Shown: positions 15,847 to 24,038 of the stretch, piece after piece
Layout: every line of letters begins with the position of its first letter
Numbering within the stretch: the stretch's first letter is position 1
DNA from: Paramagnetospirillum marisnigri
GTDB taxonomy: Bacteria; Pseudomonadota; Alphaproteobacteria; Rhodospirillales; Magnetospirillaceae
Length of the DNA stretch: 43,368 bases
NCBI RefSeq assembly: GCF_001650715.1
Contig: NZ_LWQT01000052.1
Span: forward strand, 1-43,368
Reading direction: 5' to 3'
Translations under genes and position numbers: made by a program
Notes under the pieces: generated by a model
Databases searched by the model: none
Told to the model about the DNA's origin: nothing
What the model saw: the letters and a program-made list of their open reading frames with translations, nothing else

Positions 15847-17091
15847 TTACCGACGTGAGGGGGCCGAGACCATGGGCGTGGGCGCCCGCGAGGCACGGGC
15901 GGGACCGGCAGGGCCAACGGGACCGGGTTTGGCTAGAACCTTGGGGGCGGGTGGCGCGGCGGCGGGAGCGGGGACCGCCGTCGCCGTCTTGACCGCGTTC
16001 TGGGCGGGCAGGCCGCTGTTCAGATCGATAGCGAAGGCGATGGCACGCTCGCAAGCCTGCCGCAGGCCGGGCAGCGAGCGGGGCCAAGGACGGCAGCTCT
16101 CCAGGTGCTTGGCCAGCTTCTGGATCGCCCAGATGGCGCCGGTGGCGCCGAATCCCTGACGGAAGGCCTTTTCCCCCATGCGCGACAGGGCGGTGAACAG
16201 GAAGACTGCGGTCAGCTTCAACTCGTAATTCCAGGCCGGCTGCAAGATTTGAAAAATGCGCAAGTCCATGGTGCCGATCAGCGCCGCCGCCCGGCGGCCA
16301 CCATTCTCGGCCAGGTCAGGGAAGATGGCGTCCAGACCCAACTTGACGAAGGCGTCCTTCAGGACGTGGGGGTCCACATTGCCGTCCGGCCCGACCAGCC
16401 GTTTGGCATCGTCCAGCACCAGCGGCAGACGGCCGTCGATGCTGACGCCTTCCTCCGCCAGGATCTTCAACTGGGCTGGTTCGCGGAAGTCCAGCACCCG
16501 GGCGCCCAGCCGGGTGACGGTGGGCAGGTCGATGGGGGCGTAATGGGGGATCAGCGGCACCTGCCACTCATAGAGCAGGTTGGAGCGGTAGGCCCCGTAC
16601 AACTCGTCGGCGGGGGCGGGGGGCTGGATCACCGGGGCTGGCGGCGGCGGTGCTTTCTTCAGCTTCAGGCGGATGGCGGTCTGTTGCAGCACGCCCCGCG
16701 ACTCGGCCCTGGGGGCCTGGACCACGGGCGGCAATGACGGCAGGCTTGCCCGGAAATAGCGCTTGGCCGAGGCCCGCACCACCAGCCGCACCACGTCATC
16801 CACCGAACGGCCGCACCACAGTTCATCCTGGTCCGATGTGGGCGGACGCTTGTCGGGGCGCATCACCACCCGCTTGAACAGGTCGGGCTGCGAGCGGAAG
16901 ACCTGGAAACACTCGTGCAGCAGCTCGGGAGTATTCAGGACATGGTCATAGACCAGATGCGGCGGCACGTCCGACAACATCGAGACATTGGCGCGGAGAA
17001 TGTCCGAAACCTGAGTCCGCAACGCGGCGCGAATGGCATCGAGATGATTTTGCGACGGCTGTGCGTCGACCGCGAGATTGAAACTCTTCAC
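15847..17091 (-). CDS. Conserved protein of unknown function with a Pro/Ala-rich C-terminal tail
   Basis: 414 aa from a GTG at 17091 (MKSFNLAVDAQPSQNH). A TTG four codons earlier (17103) is possible, but the GTG has GGGGGGCAAG directly upstream. The protein appears cytoplasmic. It has a helical N-terminal half (about 1-130), a proline-rich linker (KKAPPPPAPVIQPPAPAD, about 145-165), a mixed middle domain with DFREPAQLKILAEEG and EWQVPLIPHYAPIDL, and a low-complexity tail rich in Pro, Ala and Lys after about residue 365. I do not recognise the family. It may be a chemotaxis, motility or regulatory adaptor, but nothing shows this. Confidence 0.75.
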   Translation of the reverse strand: MKSFNLAVDAQPSQNHLDAIRAALRTQVSDILRANVSMLSDVPPHLVYDHVLNTPELLHECFQVFRSQPDLFKRVVMRPDKRPPTSDQDELWCGRSVDDVVRLVVRASAKRYFRASLPSLPPVVQAPRAESRGVLQQTAIRLKLKKAPPPPAPVIQPPAPADELYGAYRSNLLYEWQVPLIPHYAPIDLPTVTRLGARVLDFREPAQLKILAEEGVSIDGRLPLVLDDAKRLVGPDGNVDPHVLKDAFVKLGLDAIFPDLAENGGRRAAALIGTMDLRIFQILQPAWNYELKLTAVFLFTALSRMGEKAFRQGFGATGAIWAIQKLAKHLESCRPWPRSLPGLRQACERAIAFAIDLNSGLPAQNAVKTATAVPAPAAAPPAPKVLAKPGPVGPAGPARASRAPTPMVSAPSRR

Positions 17092-17222
17092 CTTGCCCCC
17101 CAAGATGCAGTGACATCACGCCCGCTATTCCCAGGGATAGGTTTGCATTTTTTTGTGACGGATATCAATAAAATGTTAACTTTCGGCGCCTCCGGGATGA
17201 AGATTTTTTGACATCGGTCAAT
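17092..17222. other. AT-rich intergenic region between the dsrP end and the 414-aa gene
   Basis: This 131-nt gap carries the upstream region of the minus-strand gene starting at 17091 and the 3' end of the dsr transcript. It includes TTTTTTT (about 17148-17154), TAAAATGTTAAC and ATTTTTTGACATCGG. On the minus strand TTGATATCC lies at a plausible distance for a -35, but no clear -10 is seen. I find no convincing terminator hairpin for dsrP. Confidence 0.4.
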
Positions 17223-18422
17223 TTATCGGTTGGGAGTCGAATCTCGAATTTCAGCGGGCAGCAGACGCAGCGCGCTGATTCCGACCAGGATGATCAGTCC
17301 GGCCACGGCCATGCCGCCCAGGCCCAGCACCACTTCCGGCAGGGTGGGGGTATAGGCGTGGATGCGACCATCGGCGAAGCTTGAGCTGACTTCCATGCCG
17401 GGGAACAGGTCCAGCGGCCAGGCCTGGCCGCCGATGATCAGGACATAGACCTGGGCCATGCCGCCCAGGACCACCAGAAGGGAGGCCATGGTGGCGCGCT
17501 TGCGCACCGAATGACGGCAGCCGCCGAAGGCCATCACCAGCGGCAACACGCCGCCCAATCCCACCTGGACGCCCCAGAACAGCAGGGTGTGGATGGTGCC
17601 GCCCGCCAGGATGAAGGCCTCCACCCCGCCGCGCCCGGCGAAATAGAGTTGGGTCAGGTGATGCAGGGCAACGAAATAGAGATTGGCGGCGACGAACAGC
17701 CCCAGCAGCCGCACCATGCGGCCCAGCAGGGCCTCGTCCAGCGGCCGCCTTGTGGTCTTGGCGGCATAGAGCAGCACCAGGATGAAGGCGGCCAGGCCAA
17801 AGGCGAAGGACATGGCGATGAACAGCGGCGCCATCACGGCGGCGCCATAGGCCTCGCGCGCCACCAGGAAGCCGAAGATGCAGCCGGTGCCGGTGGTCAG
17901 CACCAGCCGCCAGAGGAAGGCGGCCAGGGCGGCGGGCTTGTAGAAGCGCTTCAGGCGCCAGTCCATCATGGTCCACAGATAAGCGGCGACCACGGCGAAG
18001 AAGCCGGAATACAGCACCACGTTCCAGGTGAAGATGGATTTGAGGTTGAAATGGGTCATGGCCACGATCAGGCGGTCGGGCCGCCCCAGGTCGAGCACCA
18101 GCACCATCAGCCCCCCGGCCAGCAGGGCCATGGCCACCAGACCGGACATGCGGGCCAGCGGCTGATAGGCCTCGCGCCCGAATACCGAGCCCATGGAGGC
18201 GATGTTCAGCGCCCCCGAGGCGGCGACGATCAGGAAGACGGCGAAGACATGGGGCATGCCCCACACCACCTGATTGGTCATGCCGGTGACCCAGTGGCCC
18301 TGATGCTCCATATACCAGACGGCAGCCAGGGCGGCGGCCAGCACCGCGCCCAAGGCCGCCGCCAGCGCCAGCCAGCCTCGGGTATAGGGCCGTACTTCCA
18401 GATAGACGGTCTTCGCGGTCAT
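17223..18422 (-). CDS. dsrP: DsrP, NrfD-family integral membrane subunit of DsrMKJOP
   Basis: 399 aa with about ten predicted transmembrane helices, the size and topology of NrfD/PsrC-type quinone-interacting subunits. It starts MTAKTVYLEVRPYTRGW and contains the GRPDRLIVAMTHFNLKSI loop, in which acidic and basic residues between helices are typical of the family. In DsrMKJOP it is thought to exchange electrons between the quinone pool and the periplasmic DsrJ/DsrO. The ATG lies 4 nt after the dsrO stop, so the two are tightly coupled. It is the last gene of the operon. Confidence 0.95.
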   Translation of the reverse strand: MTAKTVYLEVRPYTRGWLALAAALGAVLAAALAAVWYMEHQGHWVTGMTNQVVWGMPHVFAVFLIVAASGALNIASMGSVFGREAYQPLARMSGLVAMALLAGGLMVLVLDLGRPDRLIVAMTHFNLKSIFTWNVVLYSGFFAVVAAYLWTMMDWRLKRFYKPAALAAFLWRLVLTTGTGCIFGFLVAREAYGAAVMAPLFIAMSFAFGLAAFILVLLYAAKTTRRPLDEALLGRMVRLLGLFVAANLYFVALHHLTQLYFAGRGGVEAFILAGGTIHTLLFWGVQVGLGGVLPLVMAFGGCRHSVRKRATMASLLVVLGGMAQVYVLIIGGQAWPLDLFPGMEVSSSFADGRIHAYTPTLPEVVLGLGGMAVAGLIILVGISALRLLPAEIRDSTPNR

Positions 18423-18426
18423 GGCG

Positions 18427-19128
18427 TCAAATTCCCTGATAGCGCACGCCGGGGTCGAGCCCCAGATCGGCGCGAATCCGCGTTGTGGCCTCGGAGGCGA
18501 CCCGACGCGCGATCTCGCTGGCGGGATCGTTCAGGTCGCCGAACAGCATGGCGCCCTTGGCCTTGGCGGCGCAGGCCTCGACACAGGCGGGAAGCCGCCC
18601 CTCGTCCACCCGATGAACGCAGAGCGTGCAGGATTCCACCGTGCCCTTGCCGCGCGGCAGATGGGGCTGCTGGCCGGTCTGCTCCTCGTGGGCGAAGCTG
18701 CGGGCCTTGTAGGGGCAGGCCATCATGCAGTAGCGGCAGCCGATGCAGATATGGCGGTCCACCAGCACGATGCCGTCGGCCCGCTTCATGGAGGCGCCGG
18801 TGGGACAGACATCGACGCAGGGCGGCTTGGCGCAATGCTGGCACATCACCGGCAGGGAATGGAGCTTGCCGCCGACCGGGTCCCTGACCTCGATCTTGCG
18901 GATATACTGGGCGTCGGTGAGCGGCCGGTCATGGCCGGACAGCCCCATCTCCGCCTTGCAGGCGCTGACGCAGACGGTGCAGTCGGCGGCGCATTTGCGG
19001 GTGTCGATCAGCAAGCCCCAGCGATTGGCCGGGCTGGCGGGCGCGCCAGGCGACCGCGCCAGAGCCGGGCCGGTGATCAACACCGCGCCCGAGGCCAGCA
19101 CCACCTGACGGCGGGAAAGCGCGGTCAT
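18427..19128 (-). CDS. dsrO: DsrO, Tat-exported iron-sulfur protein of DsrMKJOP
   Basis: 233 aa. A twin-arginine signal is present (MTALSRRQVVLASGAVLITG, cleavage probably after ALA near residue 25), placing the protein in the periplasm. Four ferredoxin-type [4Fe-4S] sites are visible: C46/C50/C53/C57, C96/C99/C104/C108, C128/C131/C134/C138 and C167/C170/C182/C186. It relays electrons between DsrJ and DsrP. The ATG overlaps the dsrJ stop (ATGA). A longer upstream frame (MPRHHPRREGG) lies inside dsrJ and lacks the signal at its N-terminus, so I rejected it. Confidence 0.96.
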   Translation of the reverse strand: MTALSRRQVVLASGAVLITGPALARSPGAPASPANRWGLLIDTRKCAADCTVCVSACKAEMGLSGHDRPLTDAQYIRKIEVRDPVGGKLHSLPVMCQHCAKPPCVDVCPTGASMKRADGIVLVDRHICIGCRYCMMACPYKARSFAHEEQTGQQPHLPRGKGTVESCTLCVHRVDEGRLPACVEACAAKAKGAMLFGDLNDPASEIARRVASEATTRIRADLGLDPGVRYQGI

Positions 19129-19547
19129 CGGGCGGCCTCCTTCACGGCGGGGGTGGTGGCGTGGCATTCGAAGCAGTCGGGCTTGACGGCGGCATAGGCG
19201 TGGCAGGACTGGCAGAACTGGCCTTCGGCATTGACCGGCACCGGGCGCCCTTCGGCGGTGGTGGTGGAATGGCAGTCGACGCAGCCCTTCAGCGACGCCT
19301 TGGCGCCCCGGATGCCAAGGCGCAGGGTGTCATCGCGCTGGTGCTTCAGCATCTCCATATGGTCGCGGCGCATCACCGAGGGCGATTCGATACAGGTGGT
19401 GCCCGCCTTGGCCTTGGGCGGGGCGGGCGGCTCGGCGGCAAGGGCGGGCAGGGTGAGGAGGGCAAGCAGGATGGCAATGATCACCCTCGCCCGCTGGCGG
19501 GAGAGGGTGGCGAGCAAAGCGAGCCGGGTGAGGGCCTTCGGACGCAT
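19125..19547 (-). CDS. dsrJ: DsrJ, periplasmic triheme cytochrome c
   Basis: 140 aa from ATG 19547. A signal peptide has hydrophobic core VIIAILLALLTLPALA at about residues 22-37. Three CxxCH haem sites are C89-H93, C112-H116 and C125-H129. C52 (GTTCIESPSVMRRDHMEM) probably matches the cysteine that is an unusual axial haem ligand in Allochromatium DsrJ. The start is uncertain: palindromic repeat DNA occupies the dsrL-dsrJ junction and encodes much of the N-region; a GTG at 19484 would give 119 aa but no basic n-region, and an ATG next to the dsrL stop would give a very long one. Confidence 0.9.
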   Translation of the reverse strand: MRPKALTRLALLATLSRQRARVIIAILLALLTLPALAAEPPAPPKAKAGTTCIESPSVMRRDHMEMLKHQRDDTLRLGIRGAKASLKGCVDCHSTTTAEGRPVPVNAEGQFCQSCHAYAAVKPDCFECHATTPAVKEAAR

Positions 19548-19600
19548 CCAGCCCCCCTCACCCCAACCCTCTCCCCCCCTTGGGGGGCGAGGGGGATCAT
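19484..19600. repeat. Palindromic intergenic-type repeats at the dsrL-dsrJ junction
   Basis: Two repeat-like blocks sit here. On the minus strand one reads CCCTC-G-CCCCCC-AA-GGGGGG-A-GAGGG (near 19570-19596), a near-perfect hairpin followed by GTTGGGGTGAGGGGG. The other (about 19484-19535) contains CCCTCTCCCGCCAGCGGGCG plus CTCGCTTTGCTCGCC. Both resemble multicopy intergenic palindromes common in proteobacterial genomes. They overlap the dsrJ 5' end and make its start ambiguous. Confidence 0.6.
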
Positions 19601-19618
19601 TTTGCATGCTTCGCATCC

Positions 19619-21574
19619 CTATTCCCCCAGCCCCATCTGGATATAGCCGGTGGGGCAGACATCGTGGCAGATGTGGCAGCCGATGCATTTGGAATAATCG
19701 GTTTCCACATAGCGGCCGGTGGTGCGCTCGGACTTCTTGACCCGCTCCACCGCCCCTTGCGGGCAGAACACCACGCAGTTGTCGCATTCGAAGCACAGGC
19801 CGCAGGACATGCAGCGCTTGGCCTCGTCCACCACCGTCTGGTCGGACAGCGGCACCAGCCGTTCCGAGAAATTGCCGATGACCTGATCGGCCTGGATATG
19901 GACTTCCTCGCGATGATGGCGCGGCGTGTGGAGGAAGTGGCCCAGGAACAGGTCCTCGTGGGGGATGACCTCGTTGGGGCCGCGATTCTCGAAATTATGC
20001 AGCGCGAATTTGGACTTATCGGTGCCGCGCGTCGCCCCGGCGTCATAGGGGGCGGGCGACAGATTGGCCTCGCGCAGCTTGGCCAGCAGGTCGAAATGGT
20101 GCACGTCCACCTTGGGCCGCTTGCCCACCTCGCCCTTGTCCAGGAACTCGCCGATCCCGGCGGCGGCCACCCGGCCATGGCCGATGGCGGTGGTCAGCAG
20201 ATGGGGCCGCACGATATCGCCGCCGACGAAATGCTTGGGCTTGCCCGGCACCCGCATGGTCTTGTCGGCGTTGATGAAGCCCTTGCCGTTGTCGATCTCG
20301 GGCAGGTCGGCCAGATCGCCGCTCTGGCCGATGGCCGAGACGATCAGGTCGGCCTCCATCACAAATTCGGTTCCGGCGATGGGGCTGGGCGTCATGCCGT
20401 CCATGGTGCACTGGCACAGCTTCAATCCGGTGGCGCGGCCATCGGCACCCTTGATCACCTCCAGCGGCATGATGCCGCCCTTGATGTCGACGCCTTCGCG
20501 CTTGGCGTCGTCGATCTCGCGCTGGGCGGCGAACATCTTCTCCACCGGGAACAGCGAGGTCAGGGTGACGTCGGCGCCTTCGCGCGAGGCCGAGGCGGCG
20601 ACGTCGTGGGCCACCTGGCCCAGGATGACATGGTCGACCCGGTCCTGGTCCGAGACCTGCTTGATATGGCCGAGGCGACGGGCCACCGAGGCCACGTCGA
20701 TGGAGGTGTCTCCGCCGCCGACCACAATGATGCGGCCGGGGACATGCTGCAGGCGACCCTCGTTGAAGGCCTTCAGGAAGGCGACGCCCGAGACGCAGTT
20801 GGCGGTGTCCTTCCAGCCCGGTACCGGCAGGCCGCGGCCGGAATGGGTGCCCACCCCCCAGAAAATGGCGTCGAACTTGTCTTCCAGTTCCGAGACGGTG
20901 ATGTCGGTGCCGACCCGGCATTTGGTGCGCACCGTGATGCCGAGGTCGATGATACGGTTGATCTCGGCATCCAGCACCTCGCGCGGGGTGCGATAGCCGG
21001 GAATGCCGTAGCGGACATAGCCGCCCAGTTCCGCCTTTTCCTCCAGCAAGGTGACCGCGTGACCGGCGCGGCGCAGGTGATAGGCGGCCGAAAGCCCGGC
21101 CGGGCCGCCACCGATTACCACCACCTTCTTGCCGGTCTCGGTCCCGGGCTTGGGGAAGCTCAGCTTGTTGGCGATGGCCCAGTCGCCGATGAAGTGCTCC
21201 ACCGAATTGATGCCCACATGCTCTTCGACCATGTTGCGATTGCAGCCCTGTTCGCAGGGAGCGGGGCAGACACGGCCCATGACGGCGGGGAAGGGGTTGG
21301 CCTCGGTCATGCGGCGGAATGCGTATTCTTGCCAGGTGATCCCTTCCGGCGGCTTCTCGACACCGCGCACGATATCCAGCCAGCCGCGGATGTCGTGGCC
21401 CGAGGGGCACGAGCCCGAGCACGGCGGCGTGCGCAGCACATAGGTCGGGCACTTATGCGACCAACCGGCCTTGAAGATCTCTTCCTGCCAGGCATTGGGC
21501 TTGGAATCGCCGTCCTTGTAGCGGCGATAGTTCCGGCCCTCGGTGGTGGCCTTGGCACTGGACTTGGCAGCCAT
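19619..21574 (-). CDS. dsrL: DsrL, iron-sulfur flavoprotein NAD(P)H oxidoreductase of the oxidative Dsr pathway
   Basis: 651 aa. Domains in order: an N-terminal GltD-type [4Fe-4S] domain (Cys at CPTYVLRTPPCSGSCPSGHD and MGRVCPAPCEQGCNRN); an FAD Rossmann motif VVVIGGGPAGLSAAYHLRRAG near residue 150; an NAD(P)-binding motif IIVVGGGDTSIDVASVARRL near 285; and a C-terminal ferredoxin domain with CMSCGLCFECDNC and CIGCHICHDVCP. DsrL is homologous to glutamate synthase small subunits and takes electrons from DsrAB to NAD(P). Its presence marks sulfur-oxidising dsr systems. It stands between dsrK and dsrJ as in Allochromatium. Confidence 0.96.
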   Translation of the reverse strand: MAAKSSAKATTEGRNYRRYKDGDSKPNAWQEEIFKAGWSHKCPTYVLRTPPCSGSCPSGHDIRGWLDIVRGVEKPPEGITWQEYAFRRMTEANPFPAVMGRVCPAPCEQGCNRNMVEEHVGINSVEHFIGDWAIANKLSFPKPGTETGKKVVVIGGGPAGLSAAYHLRRAGHAVTLLEEKAELGGYVRYGIPGYRTPREVLDAEINRIIDLGITVRTKCRVGTDITVSELEDKFDAIFWGVGTHSGRGLPVPGWKDTANCVSGVAFLKAFNEGRLQHVPGRIIVVGGGDTSIDVASVARRLGHIKQVSDQDRVDHVILGQVAHDVAASASREGADVTLTSLFPVEKMFAAQREIDDAKREGVDIKGGIMPLEVIKGADGRATGLKLCQCTMDGMTPSPIAGTEFVMEADLIVSAIGQSGDLADLPEIDNGKGFINADKTMRVPGKPKHFVGGDIVRPHLLTTAIGHGRVAAAGIGEFLDKGEVGKRPKVDVHHFDLLAKLREANLSPAPYDAGATRGTDKSKFALHNFENRGPNEVIPHEDLFLGHFLHTPRHHREEVHIQADQVIGNFSERLVPLSDQTVVDEAKRCMSCGLCFECDNCVVFCPQGAVERVKKSERTTGRYVETDYSKCIGCHICHDVCPTGYIQMGLGE

Positions 21575-21624
21575 GGTGTCGCTCTCCCTATCTTTTCATT
21601 CCGGCGGATGCCTTTTCCCCTGTC

Positions 21625-21684
21625 CGTCACCCCCGGACTTGATCCGGGGGTCCATGGATACTCGGATCAAGTCCGGGCATGACG
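21625..21684. repeat. 60-nt composite palindromic repeat, copy 1 (dsrK-dsrL gap)
   Basis: This 60-nt block starts CGTCACCCCCGGACTTGATC and ends GTCCGGGCATGACG. CCCCCGG pairs with CCGGGGG in its left half, and CCGGACTTGATCCG is the exact reverse complement of CGGATCAAGTCCGG in its right half. The ends CGTCA/TGACG also match. The central TCCATGGAT is shared with copy 2 (23963-24022), which is also exactly 60 nt. It fills the 143-nt dsrK-dsrL gap. Confidence 0.85.
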
Positions 21685-21717
21685 GCGTAAAGGAATGGCT
21701 CCGCTCGTTGTCATGTC

Positions 21718-23217
21718 TTAGTCGTTATCGCCGAGGACGATGGCGTTGCTCACCAGTTGGTGAACGCTGACCACCATTTCCCGGTCATGCCCGAAATAGG
21801 GCAGGATCTTGGTGAACTGGGCCTTGCAGATGGCGCACATGGCGGCCATGTGGGTGACGCCTTCGCGCTCGACCACATCCTTCAGGGCCTCCATGCGGGG
21901 CGCCGAGCCCTTGACCCGCAGTTCGATCAACTCGTCGGTCAGCAGGCCGCCTCCGCCACCGCAGCAGAAGGTCTTCTCGCAGATGGTGTCGGGATGCATG
22001 TCGACGAATTTGGGCACGCTGGCCTGGATCACCGCGCGCGGAATGGTGAACTGGCCGCCGGGCTTGTCGCCCATGCGGGCGCCGCGCGCCACATTGCAGG
22101 AATCATGGACGGTCAGCACCATGCCGTCATTGCCGGACTTGTCGAGCTTGATGCCCTTGCGGCTGATCAGGTCGTTGGTGAATTCCAGGATATGCTGCGG
22201 CACCGGATAGCGGGGGTCGAGGAAGTCCCAGGGACCGGCCAGGGTGTTGAGGAAGGAATAGGCGACGCGCCAGGCATGGCCGCATTCGCCGAAGATGATG
22301 CGCTTGACGCCCAGTTCCTGGGCGGCCTCGCGGATGCGCAGGCTGATCTTGCGCATCTGCTCGTAATTGCCGATGAACATGCCGAAATTGCCGGCTTCCG
22401 AGGCCTTGGTGGAGAGTGTCCACGACACTCCCGCCGCGTGGAACACCTTGGCATAGCCGATCAGGCCCAGGATGTGAGGCTCGGCGAAGAAATCGGCCGA
22501 GGGGGTGACCAGCAGCACCTCGGCGCCCTGGACATCTACCGGCAGCTTCACCGCCACGCCGGTATCGGCCTCGATATCCTCTTCCAGCCCCTCAAGTGTA
22601 TCGAGCAGGGCGGGGGCGGGCAGGCCGAGATTGTTGCCGATCTTGTGAACCTTGCCGATGATCTCGTTGCAGTATTTCTGGCCCTGGCCGATGCGGTCCA
22701 TGATGTCGCGCGCCGCCATGGAAATCTCGGCGGTGTCGATGCCGTAGGGGCAGAAGACCGAGCAGCGGCGGCATTGCGAGCACTGGTGGAAATAGTTGTA
22801 CCACTCGTCCAGCACGTCCTTGGTCAGGTCGCGGGCGCCCACCAGGCTAGGCGCGATCTTGCCCATGGGGGTGAAATAGCGGCGATAGACCGAGCGGAAG
22901 AGGTCCTGGCGCGCCACCGGCATGTTCTTGGGGTCGGCGGTGCCGAGGAAGTAGTGGCACTTGTCGGTGCAGGCGCCGCATTTGACGCAGATGTCCATGA
23001 ACACCTGCAGCGAGCGGTATTTGGACAGCAGTTCGCCCATATGGCCGATGGCCTTGGCCTCCCAGCCGTCTTCCAGCACGCCGGGGAAGCCCAGCGGCTC
23101 CTGATGGGCGGCGGCGGCCACATAGGGCTTGGATTCGGCCATGGCGCCGGGCTTGAGGGCCGGAATCCGACGCTCGTCCACATTGCCGAGTTCGGGGGTG
23201 TCGAAGGGGGCGGCCAT
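21718..23217 (-). CDS. dsrK: DsrK, HdrD-like iron-sulfur subunit of DsrMKJOP
   Basis: 499 aa from ATG 23217 (MAAPFDTPELGNVDERRIP), one nt after the dsrM stop. Two ferredoxin [4Fe-4S] sites are visible: C77/C80/C83/C87 and C146/C149/C152/C156. The C-terminal half has the heterodisulfide-reductase-type cysteine-rich region (FGECGHAWR, VHDSCNVARG, CCGGGGGLL, AAMCAICKAQF) that binds a special [4Fe-4S] cluster. DsrK faces the cytoplasm and is the proposed site where DsrC trisulfide or disulfide reacts. A longer upstream frame overlaps dsrM and was rejected. Confidence 0.97.
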   Translation of the reverse strand: MAAPFDTPELGNVDERRIPALKPGAMAESKPYVAAAAHQEPLGFPGVLEDGWEAKAIGHMGELLSKYRSLQVFMDICVKCGACTDKCHYFLGTADPKNMPVARQDLFRSVYRRYFTPMGKIAPSLVGARDLTKDVLDEWYNYFHQCSQCRRCSVFCPYGIDTAEISMAARDIMDRIGQGQKYCNEIIGKVHKIGNNLGLPAPALLDTLEGLEEDIEADTGVAVKLPVDVQGAEVLLVTPSADFFAEPHILGLIGYAKVFHAAGVSWTLSTKASEAGNFGMFIGNYEQMRKISLRIREAAQELGVKRIIFGECGHAWRVAYSFLNTLAGPWDFLDPRYPVPQHILEFTNDLISRKGIKLDKSGNDGMVLTVHDSCNVARGARMGDKPGGQFTIPRAVIQASVPKFVDMHPDTICEKTFCCGGGGGLLTDELIELRVKGSAPRMEALKDVVEREGVTHMAAMCAICKAQFTKILPYFGHDREMVVSVHQLVSNAIVLGDND

Positions 23218-23218
23218 A

Positions 23219-23947
23219 TCAGTTCCCCTTGCCTTCCAGCCGGGCGGCCCAGTCGCACAGATGGCGGTGCTCGCGCGGCGTGTCGGTCTGGTTGCGGGTG
23301 GGGCTGAAGAACAGGCCCGGCGCATGCAGCAGCTTGGAGAACGGGAAGACGATCATCAGGGCCGCCACCAGCAGCAGATGCGCCATCAGCAGCGGGTCGT
23401 CGGGCAGGGGGCGAAGCTGGAACGACAGCAGGCCGGTGAAGAAGGCCTTCACCATCACCACGTCGGTATGGATGTGCTTGGTCATGAACATGCCGGTCAC
23501 GGTGATGCCCAGCAGCAGCGCCAGCATCAGGATGTCCGACGGGCCGGTGATGTAGCGGATGCGCTCGATCACCAGACGGCGGCCCAGCAGGCAGAGCAGC
23601 CCCACCAGCATGGCCAGCCCGGCGGGAATGGCCAGCGGCTGCACCAGCGCCACCAGCGGCCCGATCTCGCCCTGGATATAGCGGCCGTGGCGGATCAGGA
23701 CCACGGCGAGGCCGAAATGGAACAGGATGGCGAAGATCCACAGCGGCTTGTTGCCCTTGAACAGGCTTTCGAACACCACCGCCTCGCGGGCCAGCCGAAA
23801 GGCGACACCACCCTTGGTCAATGGGGCCGGGGTGGTGGGAATCTTCAGGGGCGCCGGGGTGCGGGCGTATTGGGCGATCTTGACGCCCAGTCCGACGACC
23901 AGGATCAGCGCGGCCGCGTAGAAGATTATGGCGAACAGAATCGACAC
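23219..23947 (-). CDS. dsrM: DsrM, cytochrome b subunit of DsrMKJOP
   Basis: 242 aa, five or six predicted transmembrane helices, NarI-like. Histidine-containing helices (FHFGLAVVLIRHGRYIQG, MTKHIHTDVVMV, LLMAHLLLVAA) supply candidate haem b ligands. I start at GTG 23947 (MSILFAIIFYAAAL), which has GGGGAAGGG at good spacing. A GTG at 23968 would add seven residues, but it lies inside a 60-nt intergenic repeat (23963-24022). DsrM pairs with DsrK to connect cytoplasmic thiol chemistry to the membrane. Confidence 0.94.
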   Translation of the reverse strand: MSILFAIIFYAAALILVVGLGVKIAQYARTPAPLKIPTTPAPLTKGGVAFRLAREAVVFESLFKGNKPLWIFAILFHFGLAVVLIRHGRYIQGEIGPLVALVQPLAIPAGLAMLVGLLCLLGRRLVIERIRYITGPSDILMLALLLGITVTGMFMTKHIHTDVVMVKAFFTGLLSFQLRPLPDDPLLMAHLLLVAALMIVFPFSKLLHAPGLFFSPTRNQTDTPREHRHLCDWAARLEGKGN

Positions 23948-23962
23948 GACGACACCCTTCCC

Positions 23963-24022
23963 CGTCACCCCCGGGCCTGGCCCGGGGGTCCATGGATGGC
24001 CGGGTCAAGCCCGGCCATGACG
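23963..24022. repeat. 60-nt composite palindromic repeat, copy 2 (dsrC-dsrM gap)
   Basis: Same 60-nt architecture as 21625-21684: starts CGTCACCCCCGGGCCTGGCC, has the shared core GGGGGTCCATGGAT, and ends AGCCCGGCCATGACG. The left half folds as CCCCCGGGCC/GGCCCGGGGG-type pairing, and the right half has GGCCGGGTCAAGCCCGGCC. Differences from copy 1 are mostly compensatory within stems, which suggests selection on structure or a mobile palindromic family. Confidence 0.85.
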
Positions 24023-24038
24023 ATTCACCGCGAAACGA

